Positions 17,547 to 24,102 of a stretch of DNA of 31,839 nt are shown piece by piece. The position numbers were made by a program, and so were the translations under genes. Position 1 is the stretch's first letter, and every line of letters starts with the position of its first letter. Under the pieces are notes generated by a model that saw only the letters and a list, made by a program, of their open reading frames with translations, ran no database searches and was not told the origin of the DNA. Source of the DNA: an uncultured Eubacteriales bacterium. Its GTDB lineage: Bacteria > Bacillota > Clostridia > Oscillospirales > CAG-272. The stretch covers positions 1 through 31,839 of the forward strand of contig CAJKPX010000024.1 of NCBI GenBank assembly GCA_905201895.1, in the 5' to 3' direction.

Positions 17547-17707
17547 TTTGCCAGCTCCTCAAACGCAACGCGGTATTTTTTGAGAATACGCGCGGCAACC
17601 TCGGCAATGCGCTCGTCCTCCGCAGGAATGGGCGCATACGCGTCGACGAACCCATCCGTGCTCTGTGCCGTAGCGTTCACGGCAGTATCCCGTTTTTCCT
17701 CTTTCAT
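17543..17707 (-). CDS. Small putative antitoxin of the Doc-type toxin
   Basis: The 54-residue acidic protein starts at the ATG at 17707, which has AAGGAGG 7 bases upstream; a frame reaching to 17821 crosses the promoter and is rejected. It has a polar, Thr/Ala-rich N-terminus and the central FVDAYAPIPAEDERIAE. A C-terminal amphipathic helix ending ILKKYRVAFEELAK could wrap around the toxin. It shows neither a clear Phd fold, a ribbon-helix-helix motif, nor the S/TxxxE(G/N) inhibitory motif of Fic antitoxins. Its role is inferred from position, its size and the 4-base overlap with doc. It also resembles the small protein often seen upstream of such doc genes in Clostridia, as far as I recall. 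Confidence 0.7.
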   Translation of the reverse strand: MKEEKRDTAVNATAQSTDGFVDAYAPIPAEDERIAEVAARILKKYRVAFEELAK

Positions 17708-17737
17708 GCAATCGCCTCCTTGCTTCGTCTGCTTCCT

Positions 17738-17766
17738 ATTATACACAAGTCGTGCCAAAAAGTCAA
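17738..17766 (-). promoter_or_regulatory. Sigma-A promoter of the antitoxin-doc pair
   Basis: Minus-strand -35 TTGACT and -10 TATAAT have a 17-base spacer, about 30 bases before the antitoxin start. No clear operator palindrome was found over it. Confidence 0.85.
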
Positions 17767-17814
17767 CCAAAAATCGCATGTCTGCTTGCTTTTTCGCTTC
17801 CGTTGTGATATGAC

Positions 17815-17843
17815 TTGACAAAGAAAGGCTTTTATGGTAAAAT
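17815..17843 (+). promoter_or_regulatory. Sigma-A promoter of the cysteine desulfidase-like gene
   Basis: -35 TTGACA and -10 TAAAAT have a 17-base spacer. It is divergent from the antitoxin promoter and leaves a leader of about 90 bases. Confidence 0.85.
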
Positions 17844-17867
17844 AAATGCGTAGAAAAAGGTCGGAAA

Positions 17868-17923
17868 TCGGGTGTATTGCCCGAAATCGAAGCGCGACAG
17901 TCCCCTGCTCGCGTATTTTTTAT
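17868..17923 (+). promoter_or_regulatory. Possible attenuator in the cysteine desulfidase-like leader
   Basis: Two hairpins occupy the leader. The first is TCGGG/CCCGA (17868-17884). The second is CGCGACAG-TCCC-CTG-C-TCGCG (17893-17913, 8 pairs with a bulge), followed at once by TATTTTTTAT, the form of an intrinsic terminator, and then by the ribosome site. A terminator placed before a gene suggests regulated read-through. No known riboswitch was recognised. Confidence 0.5.
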
Positions 17924-17941
17924 CGAAAGGATTTCTGCAGA

Positions 17942-19228
17942 ATGCTATCCGCACAGCTTTGCAATATTTATGAGTCCATCCTGATTGAGGAGCTTCAACC
18001 CGCAATGGGTTGCACCGAACCGATCGCAATCGCCTATGCAGGCGCAATTCTTTGCGACCTTCTGGGTGGAGTGCCCGAAAAAATCGACATTGCCTTGAGC
18101 GGCAACATCATCAAGAACGTCAAGAGCGTGATTGTGCCCGCAACGGGCGGCATGCACGGCATTGAGGCGGCTGTTGCGGCAGGCGTGGTGTCGGGCAGAT
18201 TTGAAAAAAAGCTCGAGCTACTCTCGATTCTTACCGCCGACGATCGCCCCCGCATTTCCGATTTCCTCAAAAAATGCCCCATCGCCGTCTCGGAGCTCAA
18301 ATCCGACTGCACCTTTGACCTCTCGATCAAGGGCGAGAGCGGCGGACACCGCGCCTCGGTGCGCGTTTCAGGCTATCACACAAACGTTCGCCTTGCCGAG
18401 TGCGACGGAGAGGACCGTCTCGCACGCTATGCGGGAGACGGCACTGCGACAAGCACGAAGAACGGCGCCGATCGCTCAACGCTTACGGTGCGCGACATCG
18501 TTGCCTTTGCCGAGGAATGTGAGCTTACACGACTGCGCCCCTACCTCTGCCGCCAGATCGAGATGAACATGGCGATCGCCGAGGAAGGACTCAAAAATAC
18601 CTACGGTGCCTCGATCGGTCGCCTGCTCTGGCGAGACGGACAAGCCGACGTCAAGGATTTGGCGAGAGCCTATGCCGCCGCAGGCTCGGACGCACGCATG
18701 AGCGGCTGTGAGCTGCCTGTTTGCATCCTGTCGGAGAGTGGCAATCAGGGCATCACGGCGTCGGTTCCCGTAATCGTCTACGCACGCGAGAACGGCATCG
18801 ACGAGGATACCCTTCTGCGCGCGCTCATCGTTGCGGACCTCGTTACGGTCCACCAAAAAACAGGCATCGGGTGTCTCTCGGCATACTGCGGCGCGATCAG
18901 CGCGGGCTGCGGCTGCGGCGCGGGCATCAGCTATCTTTCGGGCGGACGCTATTATGAGATCGCGCACACCGTGGTGAACGCGGTTGCCATTCTCTCGGGC
19001 ACGATCTGCGACGGTGCCAAGCCCTCCTGCGCGGCAAAAATCGCAATGGCGGTGGAGGCAGGCTTTATGGGCTTTGAGATGGCTCGCACGGGACGGCAGT
19101 TCTACGGCGGCGACGGCATCGTGACCAAGGGCGTGGAAAACACCATCCGCAACGTGGGTCAGCTCGCACGCGACGGTATGAGCGAGACCGACCGCGAGAT
19201 CATCCGCATCATGCTCGAAACCAACTGA
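17942..19228 (+). CDS. L-cysteine desulfidase / L-serine dehydratase-alpha-like protein (UPF0597)
   Basis: The 428-residue protein belongs to the UPF0597 (YhaM/CyuA, CdsB) family, related to the alpha subunit of iron-sulfur L-serine ammonia-lyases. Characterised members degrade L-cysteine to pyruvate, ammonia and sulfide. Support is QPAMGCTEPIAIA with Cys24, TGGMHGIEAAVAAG, the Cys-rich GCLSAYCGAISAGCGCGAG (Cys311, 316, 323, 325) and ICDGAKPSC with Cys356 and Cys363, positions suited to a [4Fe-4S] cluster, plus GDGIV near the C-terminus. An AAAGGA site lies 10 bases before the ATG at 17942; a reading frame open to 17846 would start inside the leader hairpins. Single gene with promoter, attenuator-like leader and strong terminator. 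Confidence 0.88.
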   Translation: MLSAQLCNIYESILIEELQPAMGCTEPIAIAYAGAILCDLLGGVPEKIDIALSGNIIKNVKSVIVPATGGMHGIEAAVAAGVVSGRFEKKLELLSILTADDRPRISDFLKKCPIAVSELKSDCTFDLSIKGESGGHRASVRVSGYHTNVRLAECDGEDRLARYAGDGTATSTKNGADRSTLTVRDIVAFAEECELTRLRPYLCRQIEMNMAIAEEGLKNTYGASIGRLLWRDGQADVKDLARAYAAAGSDARMSGCELPVCILSESGNQGITASVPVIVYARENGIDEDTLLRALIVADLVTVHQKTGIGCLSAYCGAISAGCGCGAGISYLSGGRYYEIAHTVVNAVAILSGTICDGAKPSCAAKIAMAVEAGFMGFEMARTGRQFYGGDGIVTKGVENTIRNVGQLARDGMSETDREIIRIMLETN

Positions 19229-19239
19229 ATATCCCTCAA

Positions 19240-19294
19240 AAAAAAATCGGGCTGTCCCACATGCAGCATGCAACGGGACAGCCCAATTTTTTTT
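19240..19294. terminator. Bidirectional terminator
   Basis: GGGCTGTCCC and GGGACAGCCC (19249-19258, 19275-19284) form a 10-pair stem flanked by A- and T-runs on both sides. It ends both the desulfidase-like gene and the convergent esterase gene. Confidence 0.9.
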
Positions 19295-19310
19295 GGATAT
19301 ATGTTGTTTT

Positions 19311-20351
19311 TTATCCTTTTTTCAGTCGGACGAATTCAATGAGGCGATGCCAATCCTCGCGCGAAAAATAATGACGTCCCGCGCGCAAATGATAGCCTAC
19401 CGTTCCCTCAAAATATGCCTCCCCCACCTCGGCAAACCGATTTTGGCAGAGAAAACCAACAACGCCCTCACGCTCGTATGCGGAGCTTGCCGCCATGCAC
19501 GCAAGCATTTCGGAGCAGGGGTCTGCCCATGCATCCTCGGATGCACTGCCTACCAGAACGGGACGCGGTGCAATCGAACCGATCAGCCAGTGCTGGTCAA
19601 ACGGCATCGCATCCTCGCGGTTGATATAGGCAAGGTAGTTCTCACAGAACCAATACGGAAAACGGTTGCAAATATCACGCACGCGCTCCCCCTCTTTTCC
19701 GCGTGAAAGTGCAGCCCCCGAGCATCCCGAATCGTTGGAATACGCAATGGAAAAGCGCGCGTCGGTGGCAGCAGCGAGAAGTGCGGTTTTTCCAAGTCGC
19801 GAATGACCGCAAACAACCGCGCGATCAAGATCGAGCATCGGCAGCCGCTCGGCATAGTCCATCACACGCTGTGCTGCCCACGCCCACATGGCAAGCTTTC
19901 CCGCGCCGTCGACAGGACGCGTGCCGTCGGGATAAAGCACCCCTGCGAGCCCGTTTGTAAAGTCTCCGTCATCGCTCGTAACGTCCTGATAGCAAAAGGA
20001 CAGCACCGCAAAGCCATTGTCGATCAGCTCCTCGGTAGGCATATAGCGATCGGGGACGTCAGCTCGGAAATTGATCATTATGAAAAAGGGATAGCGTCCC
20101 TCTTTTGTCGGGATCGTGGCGTAGAACGGAAAAGCAAATTCTCTGCCCTTGAGCTTGCAGTGTGCTGTGATCTTATTGAGCATTGCCTTCCCTGCGCAAA
20201 AATTCCGAACAATATTCTCCTCCACCTCAAACGAAAGTGCTTCGGGAACGGGGGGCAGATAGCCGTATTCCTCGCGCAGGAGCAGCTCGATTGCCTGCGC
20301 TCTGGCGGGCATTTCTGGCAAGCCTCGCTTGTTCAGCTCGCTCGTGTGCAT
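19311..20351 (-). CDS. CE15-like alpha/beta-hydrolase (glucuronoyl esterase or acetylxylan esterase type)
   Basis: The 346-residue alpha/beta-hydrolase has GHSRLGKTAL with the presumed nucleophile Ser184, NDSGCSGAALSR next to it, FPYWFCENY, and PFDQHWLIGSIAPRPVL. This layout is like carbohydrate esterase family 15, whose members cleave the ester between lignin and glucuronoxylan, and related acetyl-esterases. No signal peptide is visible, so it would act inside the cell on imported sugars. The ATG at 20351 has AAGAGG 6 bases upstream. It lies 10 bases after the GDPD stop, at the end of the sialidase-like operon. Substrate inferred only from family. Confidence 0.75.
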   Translation of the reverse strand: MHTSELNKRGLPEMPARAQAIELLLREEYGYLPPVPEALSFEVEENIVRNFCAGKAMLNKITAHCKLKGREFAFPFYATIPTKEGRYPFFIMINFRADVPDRYMPTEELIDNGFAVLSFCYQDVTSDDGDFTNGLAGVLYPDGTRPVDGAGKLAMWAWAAQRVMDYAERLPMLDLDRAVVCGHSRLGKTALLAAATDARFSIAYSNDSGCSGAALSRGKEGERVRDICNRFPYWFCENYLAYINREDAMPFDQHWLIGSIAPRPVLVGSASEDAWADPCSEMLACMAASSAYEREGVVGFLCQNRFAEVGEAYFEGTVGYHLRAGRHYFSREDWHRLIEFVRLKKG

Positions 20352-20361
20352 CTCGTACCTC

Positions 20362-21207
20362 TTACGGATTTCGGCGCTTGAGCGGTCTTGCGCCGATCTT
20401 ATCCAGAATCTCGCCGCAGATATCGGGATCGTCGGAGGTGAATCCGAGTGCACCGTTCTCAAAGGCTTGGCGGTGAACCTCCTCATCGGTGTTGAATCTG
20501 TAATAGACGCAGGGCTTGAGACCCATCAGGGCAAACTCGGTAAAGCGTGCCTTGTCGGCAACCACGCTCTCGCGCACGAGCGGGAATCCCTGCGGATCCT
20601 TTTCGCCGCTGTTGAACAGGCAGACCTCATCGTAATATTTGTAGGGGTCATCATTCTGATAGCCGCGCATCTTGGACTTCGGATAGAATCCGTGGATGAA
20701 GAAATCATCGCGCGTATAGCGCGTGCGAAGCCATGCGCAGATACCCGTGGAGAAGGTAATCACGGTGAGGCGATCCTTGCCGAAGATGCCGTATTTTCTG
20801 CAAAGCGAGAGCGTGAGCTCTGCCGATGCGTAGGCAAAATCACCGATGTCCTCGGGATAGTCCTTGAGCTCGAGCAGCACCTTGATATCGGGACGGGTTG
20901 CCATCAGCTCGAGGAACTCCTCCAGCGTGGGGATCTTTTCACCCTTGAACTCCTCACCGAATTTGATGCCCGCATCGGCGCGACGCACCTCCTCAAGGGT
21001 CATGCGGTTGATGTTTCCCGAGGTATCGGTGGTGCGATCGAGCATCGGATCGTGGCAGATCACGATGTGATAGTCGCTCGTCATGTGCACGTCCATCTCG
21101 ATCGCGTCAATATCGAGCTTGAGTGCCTCGCGGAATCCGCGCATGGTGTTTTCGGGATATTTTGCGCGCCAGCCTCTGTGCGCCGCAAGTGTCACTTTTC
21201 TTTCCAT
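20362..21207 (-). CDS. Glycerophosphodiester phosphodiesterase
   Basis: The 281-residue protein has a complete GDPD catalytic set: His10-Arg11 (AAHRG), PENT at 18-21, Glu37 and Asp39 in IEMDV, and His52-Asp53 in CHDP. Later, LLELK provides the conserved Glu/Lys region. It hydrolyses glycerophosphodiesters to glycerol-3-phosphate and an alcohol, as in phospholipid or teichoic-acid recycling. It lacks a signal peptide. The ATG at 21207 follows AAAGGAG. It has its own promoter overlapping the end of the upstream membrane-protein gene and is followed after 10 bases by the esterase gene. Confidence 0.93.
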   Translation of the reverse strand: MERKVTLAAHRGWRAKYPENTMRGFREALKLDIDAIEMDVHMTSDYHIVICHDPMLDRTTDTSGNINRMTLEEVRRADAGIKFGEEFKGEKIPTLEEFLELMATRPDIKVLLELKDYPEDIGDFAYASAELTLSLCRKYGIFGKDRLTVITFSTGICAWLRTRYTRDDFFIHGFYPKSKMRGYQNDDPYKYYDEVCLFNSGEKDPQGFPLVRESVVADKARFTEFALMGLKPCVYYRFNTDEEVHRQAFENGALGFTSDDPDICGEILDKIGARPLKRRNP

Positions 21208-21251
21208 TTGTTCATTCTCCTTTGGTTGAGGTTCAATTTTTTTACAAAGTA

Positions 21252-21280
21252 AATATAGCATTTTTTTGCCGAAATGTCAA
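21252..21280 (-). promoter_or_regulatory. Sigma-A promoter of the GDPD-esterase pair
   Basis: Minus-strand -35 TTGACA and -10 TATATT have a 17-base spacer. The -35 overlaps the stop of the YwaF-like gene, so this is an internal operon promoter. Confidence 0.8.
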
Positions 21281-22071
21281 GCGGAAACGATCTCATTTTC
21301 GTTCTTTTTTCGTTTCGGTCTCTGTGCAAGGTAATAGACCGCATAAAAGACAACGATGTAGACGAGAAACAGCAGCACAACGAGGATCGGATAGAGCACG
21401 GGGTTGCCGCCCACCGCGTTGTAAATCAGATCGTAGGGCGTGCCGTCACCGCGCATGAGGAACATGTAGTTGTAAGGAAGCAGCAGGTTTGCCGTGAGCG
21501 CGGCGGCACAAAAGCCGAGCAAAATGCCAAAGGTGATCGGCATGTTGCGCAGCTTCATGCTCTGCATGCCCGAGATCGCAATGTAGAGTGCGGAAAAGCC
21601 CGAGATGCAATGGGTAATTCCGGACACCACGTTGTCAAACGAGAGCACGGGATAGCACGAATAGTTATTCCCTGCCGCATAGGTGCCGAGGATCGCGCCG
21701 AGCAGCCCGAAGATCAAAACGAAATCGAGCGCAGCCTCCTTTACCCGTCCCCTTGAAAAGGCAGCAAGCGGAAGGGTGATGAGCTGAATGCTGCACAGGA
21801 ACAGGGGCAGCTCGTAGATCCAGAGCCACGGGTCCTGCGCGCGGATGCACATCAGAATAATCTTGCATAGCTCAATCGAGTCGATCAGGATCGCCGCCAC
21901 GATCAAAACCTTATTTTTTTCAGCGGGCAAAGCATGCCTGTTTTTGCGCCCCAGCAGGATCGCAAGCAACACCATGATCGCCACAAGACTGCTCACAAAG
22001 AGCAGATGCTGCCATGATAAATACCCTTCGGCAGGTCGGGTATATCCACCAAAACCAAAAAAATCCTTCAT
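21277..22071 (-). CDS. YwaF-like membrane protein (TIGR02206 type)
   Basis: The 264-residue, strongly hydrophobic protein has about seven membrane segments, with ELPLFLCSIQLITLPLAAF near the centre and NYMFLMRGDGTPYDL near the end, as in the YwaF/TIGR02206 family of unknown function. The ATG follows AGAGGA by 6 bases. It lies 27 bases after the sialidase-like gene and probably shares its transcript. No function can be assigned. Confidence 0.75.
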   Translation of the reverse strand: MKDFFGFGGYTRPAEGYLSWQHLLFVSSLVAIMVLLAILLGRKNRHALPAEKNKVLIVAAILIDSIELCKIILMCIRAQDPWLWIYELPLFLCSIQLITLPLAAFSRGRVKEAALDFVLIFGLLGAILGTYAAGNNYSCYPVLSFDNVVSGITHCISGFSALYIAISGMQSMKLRNMPITFGILLGFCAAALTANLLLPYNYMFLMRGDGTPYDLIYNAVGGNPVLYPILVVLLFLVYIVVFYAVYYLAQRPKRKKNENEIVSA

Positions 22072-22098
22072 AACAGTCCTCTTCCAATGAATGTCTGA

Positions 22099-23868
22099 TC
22101 AGTTTTTCTTCTCTGTTTCACGCTTTTCAAGCAAGCGGACGTAAAAGCCGTGGGACTCCCCCTCGGTTGCGCATTGCAGAAGCAGGTAGGAAATACCCGT
22201 GGCACATGCGCCCTTCATCTTGATCTGCGTGATGGGATCATCGTTGACCGAAACGGTCGCCTCGCCGCACAGGGTGTTAAAGTCGATATCCACACGCACG
22301 AAATCGGTACCGATCCGCTCGGCGTCAAGCTCAAGAGCAAAGGGCGAGAGCTCGGCGGCATAGGGGTCACAGGGATTGTACCAGCGATCGGTGAGCGTGA
22401 TGCGTGCCGTTTTCTCAACGAGCTTGAGTTCGACCGACACACGCCCCACTCTCGACGCAGGGAAATTCCAAGCAGCACCGCCAACGTCACCCCAAAGGCG
22501 ATCGTCATGTCGCTTGCAGATATAGAGCATCTCGGCATATCCCCCTTCGGGATCGGGCATCAGATAGGCGCTCGGTGCGCGATTCCACGAGCAATGCCCG
22601 TTGCCAACGCGCGAGATCGTGCACCCTGAAACACTGCGCACGTAGGTGTGCGTCGTGATCTGCCCGAGCCCCATGCGAAAGTCCTCGCGGCACGAGGTCT
22701 CGTAGAGCCAATCGGCGTCGAAAATGACCAAGCGGCGCGAGACCTCGTTCTGTCCTACACTCACGAGAATCTTGCCAAAGGGCAGCTCAAACGCCTGAAA
22801 CTGATGTACGCTCTTGTCATTGGAGGACGCCACGCCGCCAACGTAACGGAAATCGGTGTTGTTGCGAACGGGGTTGAGCAATATCTCGCGGTAGCCGAGA
22901 AAGGTCCTGCCGCAGTCCTCGCTGATTGCCGCATGTGCCGCATCACGATTGGTGAACACGTCCTCATAGCGTCCGATGGCGGTCTTTTCATCCACCGGAG
23001 GCAGGGTTGCACGGTGATCCGCCTCGGGAAGGGGTTTTGTGTTGTTCCAAAAGGTGAGCACTCTACCGTCGGACAGCCGCAGAAGAAACGCCGTGGTGTT
23101 GGTTCCCCAGAAGGTGGAAGGCTCGGGAGTGGACCAGCTTTCGCCGCCATCGTGCGAATAGCTTTTGTAGAAGCAATCGGTAGGCGTGCGAATGATCATC
23201 ATCATGTTGTTCTCGGATAACTCGACCACGTTGGGCTCAGTGCCGCTTGCAATCGACCATCTCGGTCCCTTGTGCGGATATTCGACGGAAAGCGGCGCAA
23301 CCTGCGGCAGCTCTCGGCGCTCCCAGGTCTTGCCCCAATCATCGGAGAAAAAGAACGTGGCAACACGGGTGTTGTAGTCTGCCGAGCATTGCGTGGTGAA
23401 CCAGATGCGGTTGGAATATGCCGACTGACGCGGCAGGAAGGTATCTCCATAGACACCGTCGCTGATCTTGATGATCTCGGGGGCGGGATCGTCGGGACCG
23501 ACCTTCGAGCGCAGCACCCAAAGACCGCTCCCCTCATCAACGGGATTGTTGTGCGCGTCGCAGGCGGTGATGTAGAGGTCGGGGGTTGGAAAATATGTGC
23601 AGGCATTCATGATGCCGTGCGCGTAGTGCCGAGTCCAGGAAATGCCGCCGTCCACCGACGAAAGATACGCCGTTTGCACGTTTTTGTCCTCATCGTTCTT
23701 GCCGTAGAGCCGCCCATAGGAGCGGATCTCGCCGTCGGGCAGAATGCAAACGTTGCGCCGTGAATCGCCCAGGGGAGTTGCCACAACCGTGGGCTCCCAA
23801 ATGCGACGGAGCATATCCCGCTGATCGTCGGTCATGCGGGCTTCCATGTTTTGAAGATAGCGGTACAT
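22099..23868 (-). CDS. Sialidase-like protein with Asp-box (BNR) repeats
   Basis: The 589-residue protein has a six-bladed-propeller type of sequence with four Asp boxes (S-x-D-x-G-x-x-W/F): SSVDGGISW near 70-78, SDDWGKTW near 175-182, SHDGGESW near 238-245 and SEDCGRTF near 316-323. It also has SGTEPNVVEL near 208-217, similar to the Glu region of sialidases. It would release sialic acid or a related acidic sugar, but the canonical N-terminal YRIP arginine motif is not seen (RRNVCILPDG is there instead), so specificity is open. The last 150 residues may be an accessory lectin-like domain. No signal peptide is visible, so it may be cytoplasmic. AGGAGG lies 8 bases before the ATG at 23868. It heads the operon that continues to 19311. 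Confidence 0.78.
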   Translation of the reverse strand: MYRYLQNMEARMTDDQRDMLRRIWEPTVVATPLGDSRRNVCILPDGEIRSYGRLYGKNDEDKNVQTAYLSSVDGGISWTRHYAHGIMNACTYFPTPDLYITACDAHNNPVDEGSGLWVLRSKVGPDDPAPEIIKISDGVYGDTFLPRQSAYSNRIWFTTQCSADYNTRVATFFFSDDWGKTWERRELPQVAPLSVEYPHKGPRWSIASGTEPNVVELSENNMMMIIRTPTDCFYKSYSHDGGESWSTPEPSTFWGTNTTAFLLRLSDGRVLTFWNNTKPLPEADHRATLPPVDEKTAIGRYEDVFTNRDAAHAAISEDCGRTFLGYREILLNPVRNNTDFRYVGGVASSNDKSVHQFQAFELPFGKILVSVGQNEVSRRLVIFDADWLYETSCREDFRMGLGQITTHTYVRSVSGCTISRVGNGHCSWNRAPSAYLMPDPEGGYAEMLYICKRHDDRLWGDVGGAAWNFPASRVGRVSVELKLVEKTARITLTDRWYNPCDPYAAELSPFALELDAERIGTDFVRVDIDFNTLCGEATVSVNDDPITQIKMKGACATGISYLLLQCATEGESHGFYVRLLEKRETEKKN

Positions 23869-23898
23869 CAAAAAGACCTCCTTTTACAGACTACTCAT

Positions 23899-23927
23899 AA
23901 GATAACACAAAAGCCAACCGTTGTCAA
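23899..23927 (-). promoter_or_regulatory. Sigma-A promoter of the sialidase-like operon
   Basis: Minus-strand -35 TTGACA and -10 TATCTT have a 17-base spacer, with about 30 bases of leader. Confidence 0.8.
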
Positions 23928-23997
23928 TATCTTTCTTCTTTTTTCGCGTTTTTTCGAGCAGCATTTTTCGTGTGAAGAACCGTGAAAAGCTTATGTC

Positions 23998-24012
23998 ATC
24001 CGGGCACCGGAT
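23998..24012. promoter_or_regulatory. Inverted repeat upstream of the sialidase-like promoter
   Basis: ATCCGG-GCA-CCGGAT is a perfect 6-base inverted repeat about 70 bases upstream of the -35. Its size suits a regulator-binding site, but it may be chance. Confidence 0.25.
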
Positions 24013-24060
24013 TTGCAGTATTCCGCATGTTTAATAGGCAGAAATCTCACCACAAATACG

Positions 24061-24098
24061 AACCGAGGGCTGTCTCAAGCATGAGACAGCCCTCGGTT
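24061..24098. terminator. Strong hairpin terminator after the GH2 gene
   Basis: A perfect 16-pair stem has arms 24061-24076 and 24083-24098, with the left arm beginning AACCGAGGG. The T-run is weak on both sides, but its place 5 bases after the GH2 stop makes it the likely terminator. Confidence 0.7.
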
Positions 24099-24102
24099 AT
24101 GT

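Noticed and set aside
17868..17923. Cobalamin riboswitch suggested by GACAGTCCCC
   Set aside because: The rest of the conserved core and the required length are absent; only a short attenuator-like structure remains.
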